Assembly: GCA_035079385.1 (NCBI GenBank)
Contig: JAVHKY010000028.1
Location: forward strand, 1,426,001-1,490,000
From: Aspidiotus rigidus
Taxonomy: Eukaryota > Arthropoda > Insecta > Hemiptera > Diaspididae
Reading direction: 5' to 3'
DNA: 64,000 nt
The translations under genes and the position numbers were made by a program. Below, in pieces: positions 22,301-33,782 of the stretch. The notes under the pieces were generated by a model. The model was not told the DNA's origin, did not search any database, and was given only the letters and a program-made list of their open reading frames with translations. Positions within the stretch are counted from its first letter, which is position 1. Each line of letters starts with the position of its first letter.

Positions 22301-25300
22301 AAAATCACAAAATATGAAACTTGAGAGAAAGTTTTTCCAATTTTCTATTTGCCTTTCCCTCATTAATTTGTCAGATTAAATTTTCCTTTTCAACTTTAAT
22401 GCGCTTGAATTTTAATGGAGAAATATTTGCTTTCAATAATTTAGTGCATAAAATACTCTAGTTTCAGTCACTTAGTATCAAATTTGAAAATTTGTACAAT
22501 TTCTTGCAAATTATACTGATGTGAGAAAATTGCGTTTTTACAAAAAGTTTGCCAAAATTTCGGTCTCACTCTTCATTTGCACCTTACCTCATCACATTTA
22601 GCAAATACCAATTGAGGTTAATTATAAGATACCGCGTGATTTTCTGGAAAAGTGTGTATAATCTAGTTCGTCATTAGATTTATGCTTTATTGTGTTCTTC
22701 TTTTTTCAGTAGTGTATTATAGTTCTCGTAGACTAAGTTGGCAGTGATGGTCCACCTAGACTATCTTTTTTTATACATCCTGTAATTTTTTTTTGATTTT
22801 AATAAAAACAAATTATTTGGATGGATATAAAAAGGGTATTATTCGCTTCACAGTCATAAAATATCAATTGTGGATACCACGGATTTTCTAGAAAAATATG
22901 TACAATCTAGTTTAATATTTGAGTTATGTTTTATCGTACTTTTCTTTTTTCAGTTTTGTTTTATAGTTCATGTAGGCTAAGTTGGCTATTTCATGGTCCA
23001 ACTAAACGATCTTTTTTTCTTCAACAATCTTTTCTTATTCAACGTCTAATTTGTTTCTAATTACTATGAAAACAAATTATTCGGACGGACATAAAAAGGT
23101 GGTTTCCTCTTCAATTGCATCTTATATTTGCGTGAACCAATACAAATTGAAGTCACAAAATATCTTTTTGAAAAATATGTATAATCTAGTTTATCATTAG
23201 ATTCGTGCTTTATTGTGCTTTTCTATTTTTAGCAGTGCTGGTTTATAGTTCACGTAGACTAAGTTGGCTGCTTGGTGGTTCGCCTGAACAATCTTTTTTT
23301 ATCGAACGTCTAATTTGTTTCTGATTTCAATGAAAACAAATTATTCGGACAGATATAAAAAGGTGGTTTTCTCTTCAATTGCATCTTACATTTTTGTGTT
23401 GACCAATACGAATTGAAATCAGGAAAGATTTTTTTGAAAAATATATATAATCTAGTTATCATTAGATTCGTGCTTTATTGTGCTTTTCTATATTTAGCAG
23501 TGCTTTACATTTCACGTAGACTAAGTTTGCTGTTTGATGGTCCACCTAAACTATCTTTTGTTATCCGTTTTTTAATTTGTTTTTGATTTTTATGAAAACA
23601 AATTATTTGGACGGATATATGAAGGTAGTTTTTCTCTTCAATTGCACCTGACCTCTACACACTAACAAAATACCAAGTGAGGTCAATTCAATTTTCTTTG
23701 TTGAACGTAGAGATTTTTCTTTGATTGAATGTCAACATTCTGTTGTCGTGAAATTGTATATTCTCTTGTCCACGTCTGCCTGCGACAAAATAATTTTTTT
23801 AATCATTTTTGGGGATCTTGCCCCTGGCAAGGCTAGAGTCCCTATAAAAAAATAACAAATTTTGAGTAAAGGACGATAATTGATCACTAGAATCTAAAAA
23901 ATTGGCAGGTCACTGGGAACCCTAAGAGTGGCTCAACAGTGGCTGAAAAACTTTTGTGATTCTCTTTGTAGGGTGAATGGGAGACTGGCAAGTAGACCTC
24001 CTCGTGGTGTCTCCTGGGTAACGCTAACATACTTGCAAACAATAGGGATGAATAGTATAAAAACATCATAATAAATGAAATTTGAGAAAAAGTTTTTCCA
24101 ATATTCAATTTGCCTTTCCCTAATTAATTTGTCAGATTATATTTTCCTTTTTCAACTTTAAGGCGCTTGAATTTTAATGAAGGAATATTTGATTTCCATA
24201 ATTTACTGCATAATATACTCTAGTTTTAGTCACTTAGTATCAAATTTGACAATTCGTACAATTTCTCGCAAATTATACTGATGTGAGAAAATTGCGTTTT
24301 TACAAAAAATTTGCCAAAATTTCGGTCTCTCTTCATTTGCACCTTACCTCATCACATTTACAAAATACCAATTGAGGTTAATTATAAGATACCGCGTGAT
24401 TTTCTGGACAAATGTGTATAATCTAGTTCGTCATTAGATTTATGCTTTATTGTGTTTTTCTTTTTTCAGTAGTGTATTATAGTTTACCTAGACTAAGTTG
24501 GCAGTGATGGTCCACCTAAACTATCTTTTTTTATACATCCTGTAATTTTTTTTTGATTTTTATAAAAACAAATTATTCGGATGGATATAAAAAGGGTATT
24601 ACTCTCTTCACATAGTCATTCAGGATACCACGTGATTTTCTAGAAAAATATGTACAGTCTAGTTTATTATTTGATGTATGCCTAACGTACTTTTCTTTTT
24701 TCAGTAGTGTTTTATAGTTCATGTAGGCTAAATTGGCTATTTCATGGTCCACCTGAACGATCTTTTTTTATTGAACGTTTAATGTGTTTCTATTTTCTAT
24801 GAAAGCAGATTATTTGGACAATATAACAAGGTTGTTTTCTTTTCAATTGCATCTTACATTTTTGTGTAAACCAATACAAATTGAAGTCAGAAAAGATTTT
24901 TTTGAAAAATATGTTTAATCTAGTTTATCATTAGATTCATGCTTTATTGTGCTTTTCTATTTTTAGCAGTGCTTTATAGCTTAGTTCACGTAGACTAATT
25001 GGCTGCTTGATGGTCCACCTAAACGATCTTTTTTTACCAGACGTCTAATTTGTTTCTGATTTCAATGAAAACAAATTATTCGGACGGATATAAAAAGGTG
25101 GTTTTCTCTTCAATTGCATCTTACATTTTTGTGTTGACCAATACGAATTGAAATCAGGAAAGATTTTTTTGAAAAATAAGTATAATCTAGTTTATTATTA
25201 GATTCGTGCTTTATTGTGCTTTTCTATTCTTAGAAGTGCTGGTTTATAGATCACGTAGATTAAATTGGCTGCTTGAAGGAAATCCACCTAAACGATCTTT

Positions 25301-26088
25301 CTTTGTCTAACGTCTAATTTGTTTTTGATTTCAATGAAAACAAATTAATCGGACGGAGATAAAAAGGTGGTTTTCTGTTCAATTGCATCTTACATTTTTG
25401 TGTTAACCAATACAATTTGAAGTCAGAAAATATTTTTTTGAAAAATATGTATAATCTAGTTTATCATTAGATTCATGCTTTATTGTGCTTTTCTATTTTT
25501 AGCAGTGCTTTACCTATATAGTACACGTAGACTAAGTTCGCTGTTCATAGACTAAGTTGGCTGTTCGATGCGATGGTCCAGCTGACAACCTTTTTTTATA
25601 CATCCTCTAATTTGTTTTTGATTTTTATAAAAACAAATTATTCGGATGGATATAAAAAGGTGGTTTTCTCTTCAATTGCGTCTTACATTTCTGTGTTAAC
25701 CAACACAAATTGGAGCCAGAGAAGATTTTTCTGAAAAATATGTATAATCTAGTTTATCATTAGATTCATGCCTTATTGCGCTTTTCTATTTTTAGCAGTG
25801 CTTTATAGTTCAAGTAGACTAGATTGGCTGCTTGATGGTCCACGTAACCATTTTTTTTTATCCAACGTCTAATTTGTTTCTGATTTCAATGAAAACAAAT
25901 TATTCGGACGGATATAAAAAGGTGGTTTTTCTCTACAATTGCATCTTACATCTTCGCGTTAACCAATACGGAATGAAGTCAGAAAATAGATTCTGGAAAA
26001 ATATGTATAATCTAGTTTATCATTAGATTTATGGTTTAATGTGCTTTTCTTTTTTTCAGTAATGTTTTATATTTCATATAGACTAAGT

Positions 26089-26700
26089 TAGTTCCTCCTC
26101 GGGGGGGCACACTAGCGGGTACACAACTGTGTCTTGGAACTGGTGTGTCACCAAGTCTTGCCACTGCCTTGACGTGTGCGGGATTCCTGCCGGCGAGGGG
26201 GCTTACGACTGGGAGAGATAGTAACGCGGTGGAAGCTAAAAAGCGGAAAGCCAAGCAGTCACTTTTATTCTCCAAAACAGTCAACTAAAGTGGTACAGGC
26301 TCGCGCGGGTCTCTCCCCGCGTATGTCACCGTTCCCCAGCTAAGGCTGATGTCACCATATCACGTATTCCCCCTCCTCAAAAGATGCCCATCAGGGTCCT
26401 CCCCGCACAAGGAGCAACTGACACATCCTTAAGGCTAGCTGCTACCATACTTGTATCGTGAGGGGTGTCACTCTCTCGGGAGGAAGGCAGCAGCACGACT
26501 TGCACATACTTCTCCTTGTGTATGTCATATCACCCTCACTTTTTAGCAACACTGATCACCAATCTATCTTATCCTTCATCCCTGTTCGACTAGGCAATAG
26601 GTACACCTTTCATATCTCTGTCCCTCTTCTATCTTCAAGGCTGTCAACTTAAGAAAGGGTAGTTGCACCTACAGCAGGGTGTTCTGCATCGGGAACAATC
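26089..26700 (-). mobile_element. LTR-like retroelement fragment
   Basis: A GC-rich insertion that breaks a family-A unit at ACTAAGTTA and ends where a family-B fragment resumes. On the minus strand, a polypurine tract (TTTTGAGGAGGGGGAATA, about 26365-26385) is followed by a segment starting TGATATGGTGACATCAGCC, with an AATAAA signal (26264-26269 area) further on. This is the arrangement expected at the 3' end of an LTR retrotransposon: internal end, polypurine tract, LTR. No pol or gag frame is present. It is a truncated fragment. Family (Gypsy or Bel/Pao) cannot be decided. Confidence 0.45.
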
Positions 26701-28651
26701 GATGTCCGCCTGTGACCATAATTTTTTTTCTCATTTTTGGGTATCTTGCCTCTGGCAAGGCTAGAGCCCCTATAAAAAAATAACACATTTTGAGTAAAGA
26801 ACGTATGATTGATCACTAGAATCTAAAAAATTGGCAGATCACTGGGAATCATAAAAGTGGCTTAACAGTGGCTGAAAGACTTTTGTGATTCTGAACACAG
26901 CCCTTTCTAGGGTGAATGGGAGACTGGCAAGTAGACCTCCTCGTGGTGTCTCCTGGGTAACGCTAACATACTTGCAAACTATAGGGATGAATAGTATAAA
27001 AAAATCAGAAAATATGAAATTTGAGGGAAGATTTTACCAATTTTCTATTTGCCTTTCCCTCATTAATTTGTCAGATTAAATTTTCCTTTTTCAACTTTTC
27101 AACTTGAATGCGCTTGAATTTTAATGAAGAAATATTTGTTTTCAATATTTGACTGCATAAAATACACTCGTTTTAGTCACTTAGTATCAAATTTGACAAC
27201 GTGTACAATTTCTCGCAAAATATACTGATGTGAGAAATTTGAGTTTTTACAAGAAGTTTTGCCAAAAGTTTGGTCTCTCTCTTAATTTGCACCTTACCTC
27301 ATCACGTTAACAAAATACCATTGACGTCAATTAAGATACAGTGTGATTTTCTGGACAAATGTGTATAATCTAGTTCGTCATTAGATTTATGCTTTATTGT
27401 GTTTTTCTTTTTTCAGTAGTGTATTATAGTTCACCTAGACTAAGTTGGCAGTGATGGTCCACCTAAACTATCTTTTTTTATACATCCTGTAATTTTTTTT
27501 TGATTTTTATAAAAACAAATCGGATGGATATAAAAAGGGTATTATTCGTTTCACATTCACAAATATCAATTGTAGTCATTCAGGATACCACGGATTTTCT
27601 AGAAAAATATGTACAATCCAGTTTAATATTTGATTTATGTTTTATCGTACTTTTCTTTTTTCAGTAGTGTTTTATAGTTCATGTAGGCTAAGTTGGCTAT
27701 TTCATGGTCCACCTAAACGATCTTCGTTTATTCAACAATCTTTTCTTATTCAACGTCTAATTTGTTTCTCATTTCTATGAAAACGAATTATTTGGACGGA
27801 TATAAAAAGGTGGTTTCCTCTTCAATTGCATCTTACATTTTTGTGTTAACCAATACAAATTGAAGTCACAAAATATTTTTTTGAAAAATTTGTATAATGT
27901 AGTGTATTATTAGATTCATGCTTTATTGTGCTTTTCTATTTTTAGCAGTGCTGGTTTATAGTTCACGTAGACTAAATTGGCTGCTTGATGGTCCACCTAA
28001 CCATCTTTTTTTTTCTAACGTCTAATTTGTTTCTGATTTCAATGAAAACAAATTATTCGGACGGATATAAAAAGGTGGTTTTCTCTTCAATTGCATCTTA
28101 CATTTTTGTGTTAACCAACACAAATTGAAGTCGGAGAAGATTTTTTTGAAAAATATGTATAATCTAGTTTATCATTAGATTCATGCTTTATTGTACTTTT
28201 CTATTTTTAGCAGTGCTTTGTAGCTTAGTTCACGTAGACTAAATTGGCTGCTTGATGGTCCATTTAACCATTTTTTTTTATCCAACGTCTAATTTGTTTC
28301 TGATTTCAATGAAGACAAATTATTCCGACGGATATAAAAAGGCGGTTTTTCTCTTCAGTTGCACCTGACCTCATCACATTAACAAAATACCAATTTAGGT
28401 CAATTAAGATACCGCGTGATTTTCTGGAAAAATATGTCCAATCTATTTTATCATTAGATTTATGCTTTATTATTTTTTTCAGTTTTCAGTAGTGTATTAT
28501 AGTTCACGTAGACTTAAGTTGGCTATGATGGTCCACCTGAACTATTTTTATTTATACATCCTTTAATTTGTTTTTGATTTCTATGAAAACAAATTATTCA
28601 GATGGATATGAAAAGGGTATTATTCTCTGTACATTCACAGAATACCAATTA

Positions 28652-28726
28652 AAGCGCTGCGTGGAAAAAGAGCCTCCGTTCCATAAGAAATACATTAGAC
28701 GGAGGCCCCTTTTCCACGCAGCGCTT
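28652..28726. mobile_element. Short palindromic insertion in a satellite unit
   Basis: Arms 28652-28679 and 28699-28726 (28 bp, two mismatches, AAGCGCTGCGTGGAAAA...) flank a 19-nt loop. The insertion splits a family-A unit at ACCAATT: CAATT stands on both sides, and removing the insert restores the unit's ACCAATTGTAGTCATT sequence, seen in neighbouring units as CAATTGTAGTCATTCAGG. So this is a discrete mobile hairpin of about 75 bp with a 5-bp duplication. Confidence 0.75.
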
Positions 28727-28959
28727 CAATTGTAGTCATTCAAGACACCCGTCATTCAGGATACCACTTTATTTTCTAGAAAAATATGTACTATCTAGTT
28801 TATTATTAGATTTATGCTTTATTATGTTTTTTTTTTTCAGTAGTGTCTTACAGTTCACATAGACTAAACTGGATTTTTCATGGTCCACCTAAACGATCTT
28901 TTTTTATTCAACGTCTAATTTGTTTCTAATTTCTATGAAAACAAATTGATTCATTACCC

Positions 28960-29960
28960 AAAACCAAGCTAACATTTCGGCTAGAATAGATAACGATTCG
29001 TCTATTCAGTCGGATTGTAGTAAACCAGTCGATAGGAATAATAAATAATAGGTGCAAGATAACAAACTTGAAATTTCGTTGATGGCACAGCTATCGTTCG
29101 CAGTCGGATACTCGTCACGTGCAACTTCATTCGATGTAGATGAAAAAACAGGTGGAACGTGCTCGCTACTCAGATAAAAATTCCGAAAAATTCACTCGTT
29201 TACCCACGTTGATCTGAGAGCGGCGGGCTTGAAATGTGATTCTCTCGATACCGGATAAAAAAATTATACTGCATCGCAAGCTCGAAAGTGCGATACAGTC
29301 TGAAACGCGAATTTGGGAAGGCTAAATCGGTAGCAGTCCACAAAAAACGATCACCGTTCCAAGTTTTCCGAAAATTTAGAGGTCCCCGATTTGAACGTGA
29401 GGCACACCGATTACGATTAAATTTAACATTCGAAAATATAAATTTTATGTTCCGTTCGAATCAATTTAAAATTTCCGGTGAGCACGTTCAATTCACCCGG
29501 GCCTCGGCGGCCCCGCCACGTTTTTCAGATCCGGAATATTATCGTCGGAACATCCGTCGTCCGTCGAAGGGAAAAACGCACTCCCGCCAGAACGACAAGC
29601 AAAACCCATTGTTGAGGCGAACGCGAACCATTTTTCTCCCTCCAGTCGGCCAAATTTATCGCATAGCCGAGATAGCAGGAGAAGGGTAGGTAGTATAGGA
29701 AAAAGGTGTCGGAAGGAAAAGGAATGAGGCGCGGAGAGGTAGGAAATTAGAAACTGGATTGAAATACACGCAGAAAGGAAAGCGAAAGTGGAAGTTCTTA
29801 TTTCGACACAACGATAAACGTAGGCCGCTCATGACATCGAACGGGCAAACGAAGATAAACACACTCGCTTCACTATTCAGTAAAAAACCGTTATTTCTCA
29901 TTTTCAAACAAAAGTGTTTCATCATGTTTTCGCTAGAACTTTACTTATTATAAAAATTTC
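28960..29960. other. CpG-richer unique segment, no gene confirmed
   Basis: After the satellite ends, composition changes to unique DNA with many CG dinucleotides (TTCG, CGAT, CGTC words). An open frame at 29288-29689 is very Arg/Lys-rich and has no early ATG, so I think it is not translated. The segment could be a promoter or 5' UTR of a gene whose exons I cannot see. Confidence 0.3.
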
Positions 29961-29999
29961 ATTTGAAGTAATCCTCGCACTTCAAATTTTTCTAAGTTC

Positions 30000-30440
30000 G
30001 ATCACCGTTGTCATGTGCCACTACTCACTACTCCAGCAATCTATTACTCTGAATGGCACGAACGGTAATCTCACTTGGCACGGGATTGTTAAAATAAAAC
30101 AAGAAATCCAGAATTTTCAGCCAGTGTTAAACGTGGTTAAACTGTTTCAAGAATTCCCTTTGGTCTACTCATTTTACAGATTTCGTGGGAGTTTACTGTA
30201 TCCTCTGTCAATCTACTCAAAAATTACCGCTGCAGCAGTGATACACTATTAGTTAAGGTGAAGTTGAGAAATTTCCCACCAGAAGCAATGAAAGGCCTCT
30301 TTGCAAGACTGCCAGAAAGATTTTACAACTTTTTTCGCAACTTCATACATACTTAAACAAGACTGAGTCGCTCTCCGTCTGAGAATCTAGGTCTCTTGAA
30401 TTTTTTTTTCTCTTTTTTCGAGTCAAAGAAACTCCTTATT
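30000..30440 (-). repeat. Family-D repeat, inverted copy
   Basis: Reverse complement of 15130-15570 and 32090-32490, with substitutions. The frame at 29914-30252 runs through it and is a shadow. Confidence 0.8.
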
Positions 30441-30479
30441 TTTTTCCCAAACCAGATAGTCTTTTTTTTTTCAATAATT

Positions 30480-31530
30480 TGAAAGCTTGTAACTGATAAG
30501 AAAATTCTTTTATTTAGGCAGATGTGGGAGAAAGTGAATAGACAATTTCATAACAACAGAACGTTGACGTTCAATCACATGTTCAACAAAGAAAATTGAA
30601 CGGTACGGAAGACGACATTAGGACATGGTTGTTATACCAAACATTCCTATTACAATTATCTCACATTTTTGCAGTGGTAATTTTTTTTCTTTCTTTCTTT
30701 AACTTTTTTCCCCCTTTTTTTCTCGATATAGAGGCACTAGCCTTGCCAGAGGAAAGATCCCCAAGGATGATGGAAAAAATTCTTTTGTTACAGGCAGATG
30801 TAGGAGAAAGTGAATAGACAATTTCATAATAACAGAACGTTGACATTCAACCAGAGCTATCTTCATGGTCAACAAAGAAAATTGAACGGTATGGAAGACG
30901 ACATTAGGACATGGTTGTTATACCAAACATTCCTATTACATTATCTCACATTTTTGCGGTGGTAATTTTTTTTTCTTTTTTTCTTCATTTCTTTCTTTAA
31001 CTTTTTTCCCCCCTTCTTTTCTCGGTCTAGAGGCTCTAGCCTTATAAGAGGAAAGATCGCCAAGAATGCTAAAAAAATTCTTTTGTCACAGGCAGACGTG
31101 GGAGAAAGTGAATCTACAATTTCACGACAACGAAATGTTGACGTTCAATCAAAGAAAAATCTTCAGGTTCCACAAAGAAAATTTGACGACATGGTTGTTG
31201 GATTTTTGCGGTAATAACTTTTGTTTTTCTTCTTTTCTTTTTTCCTTCACCCTCCTTTTTTTTTTTCTTTGTGATATAGGGACTCTAGCCTTGCCAGAGG
31301 CAAGATCCCAAAAAGTGATACAAAATTCTTTTGTTTCAGGCAGACGTGGGAGAAATCGAATTTGCAATTTCATGACAACCGAATGTGAACGTATAACTTG
31401 AGATAAGTTTTTTTTTTTTTTTTTTCAATTTTTTTTCTTGTGATATAGGGGCTGTAGCCTTAGCAGAGGCAAGAGCCCCAAAAATGTTGAAAACATTTTT
31501 TTTTGTTTCAGGTAGACATGGGAGAAAGTA
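30480..31530 (-). repeat. Family-B tandem array, inverted
   Basis: Four to five units in the opposite orientation to the array at 20.5-21.6 kb. On the plus strand each reads AATTCTTTTGTTACAGGCAG, TGGGAGAAAGTGAAT, ACAGAACGTTGACGTTCAA, GGTTGTTATACCAAACATTC, and a T/C-rich tail followed by TCTAGCCTTGCCAGAGG. The two opposed arrays bracket the family-A field, forming a roughly 10-kb inverted arrangement. Confidence 0.85.
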
Positions 31531-32049
31531 AATTTTCTGAACTTACGTAACGAAAGTGAACAAATTGAAGGCAACGAAAATCGCGTTTATCATAGGCGTC
31601 GATACACGGTGTGAAAGTAGCAAGGTACAGTGTGCGAAAGTTCTTTTCTAATCGCCACTGCTGGACTAAATTGATGACATCAGGGTGTGAGACGTTTAAA
31701 AAAATATCTTACAGTACGGGCAGCGAGCAAGTATCGCAATTTGTTCAATTTACTACACTCGCTTCGCTCGTGTCAAACTACGTATATTATATGTACTAGG
31801 CTTATAGTAGCTCTAGGCCTTCTTTAGACTAGATTTACCTAGGTCTAGGCTTCATTGAATTTTTAATACCAAATCCCATTTGACTCATAAAACAGGTTCC
31901 CTGCGTTCCTTGTTTAATTTCGTTATAAGAAAGCCGTCGTTTTTCTAAGTCCCTCTCTTATCATATATAGCTTGAGAGTCGAAATTTTTCCAAGTTTTTT
32001 GCTGGACGGCGGATGGCGGACTGCGCACGGCAAATTTCTCAAAAAGCCC

Positions 32050-33335
32050 CCCATAAAACAGGTTCCCTGTTGAAAAAAAATGTAAGAGACCCAGATACAC
32101 AGACGAAGGGCGACTTAGTCTTGTTTAAGCATACATAAAAATGCGAAAAAAGTTGTAAAAATCTTTCTGTCTGTCTTGCAAAGAGGCCTTTCATTTCTTC
32201 TGGTGGGAAATTTCTCAACTTCACCTTAACTACTACTGTTATCACTGCTGCAGCGATAATCTTTGAGTAGATTGACAGAGGATACATTAAATTCCTAAAA
32301 ATCCGTAAAATGAGTAGACCAGTGGGAATTCTTAAAACAGTTTAACACTGACTCAAAATTCTCGATTTCTTGTTTTATTTTAAAAATCTCGTGTTGAGTG
32401 AGATTACCGTTCGAGACATTTTGAGTAATAGACTGCTCGACTAGTAGCACACGACAACGTTGATCGGCCTACAACAAATGTTGAGTAAAGAACGCATAAT
32501 TGATCATTAGAATCTAAGAAATTGGGGGGTCACTGGGAATCCTGAAAGTGGCTTAACAATGGCTAAAATTTTTGGACTTTTTTTAATTTTAAAAATCCCA
32601 TACCAATTGAACATCAAAGTGGCCTTACCGACACTTTTGTGATTCTGAACGAAGCTCTTCGCAGGGTCGATGGGAGACTGGCAAGTAGACCTCCTCGTGG
32701 TGTCTCCTGGGTAACGCTAACATACTTGCAAACAGTAGGGATGGCAAGAATTTACGAAATTGGCAGGGCACAGGGAATCCTGAAAGTGGTTTAACAATGG
32801 CTGAAAATTTTGGATTTCTTGTTTTAATTTTGAAAATTCCTTACTGAATGAGATAACCGGTGTATCGCCATTTTTCTTAGGTCAGCGTTGTTCATAGATA
32901 CAGTATCTATGTATAAAGCGGTATTCGTAGATAAAGCTTACTTACGGTAAGCTGTGCTCCGCAGTTTGGACATTGGTCAAATTCGAGGAAAGAAGACTTA
33001 TGGACATTGCTGATAAGTGAAAACAATCCGTCGAAGATAAGGTTCGTTTCTGTGGGTGTTCAAGTCCCTCGAAAATCAGTTTTTTTACTAATATTTTTCT
33101 GGGGTTCAACTTTTGGAAAAAACGTTTCAAACAAAAGTTATAGGCCGTAAAATTTCCTGCGAAATGATGTAATTACATGTTTATTTAGTCCTGATACAAA
33201 AGTAGGAATCTTCTTTCAATGTGGGAAAAATGGCCAAATACTACTACATTTTTTTTTCCCCAAAAATATTTTGAAAAAAACTCGTAACCTACGTGATGAA
33301 CAGCTCGGGGTTCAACAGGGAACCTGTTTCATGGG
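32050..33335. mobile_element. DNA transposon-like element with 25-bp TIRs
   Basis: Left TIR 32050-32074 (CCCATAAAACAGGTTCCCTG...) and right TIR 33311-33335 match as inverted repeats at 24 of 25 positions. A solitary relative of the left end lies at about 31886-31905. The 1.29-kb interior contains the family-D and family-C sequences (32090-32870) and no transposase frame. This explains the dispersed D and C repeats as copies or fragments of one element family. Confidence 0.7.
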
Positions 33336-33782
33336 AGTCAATAGCGTGCATTGTCAGTCCCCCACCCATCATAATATATATATATAGCTTGGAGGTAGAA
33401 ATTTTGAAGTTTGAACAATTTTTAATTTTTGATAATTTTGGCAATTTGGTCAATTTTTGGCATATTTTGGTGCCTAAGTCGGCTCAAAAAAGTCGTAAAA
33501 AGTTGAGTACGGACGCAGATTGAAGATAAAATTGAGATAATTGATGGTAAAAAATATACTTTTCGTTATCATGTTTCCTTACACACATAAGTTTCTTGAT
33601 TCCTTAATAAACAGTGACTTAAACTAGAAACGGACACATAAAAATGTTAAACAATGTGATTATAAAATATTGGAACTTTTTATACTCCTCAATTCTGCAC
33701 TCAGGAATTGAATCAGAATGAGGAATGCAGTAATTAGAAAAAAAAAAAAAAAAACAATGAAATTAGATTAGTTAGGAAACTA

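Larger units (their letters stand above)
21610..28950. repeat. Family-A satellite field with higher-order structure
   Basis: About 20 direct units of roughly 265-290 bp. A typical unit contains TTCTCTTCAATTGCATCTTA, ACCAATACAAATTGAAGTCA, GTATAATCTAGTTTATCATT, TTTTAGCAGTGCTTTATAG, CGTAGACTAAGTTGGCTG, GATGGTCCACCTAAACGATC and AACAAATTATTCGGACGG. The field is interrupted three times by a B-fragment plus family-C block (21905-22300, 23690-24060, 26695-26995). The first two blocks and their flanks are about 1.78 kb apart and nearly identical, so a B-C-A-A-A composite was duplicated. An LTR-like insertion sits at about 26089-26700 and a small hairpin at 28652-28726. Confidence 0.9.

Noticed and set aside
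21610..28950. CRISPR-like direct repeats
   Set aside because: Units are 265-290 bp, contiguous, with no unique spacers; this is satellite DNA in a eukaryote.
29288..29689. 133-codon Arg/Lys-rich frame
   Set aside because: No early ATG and no domain; better explained by CG-containing non-coding DNA.
29914..30252. 112-codon frame
   Set aside because: Runs through an inverted family-D repeat copy.
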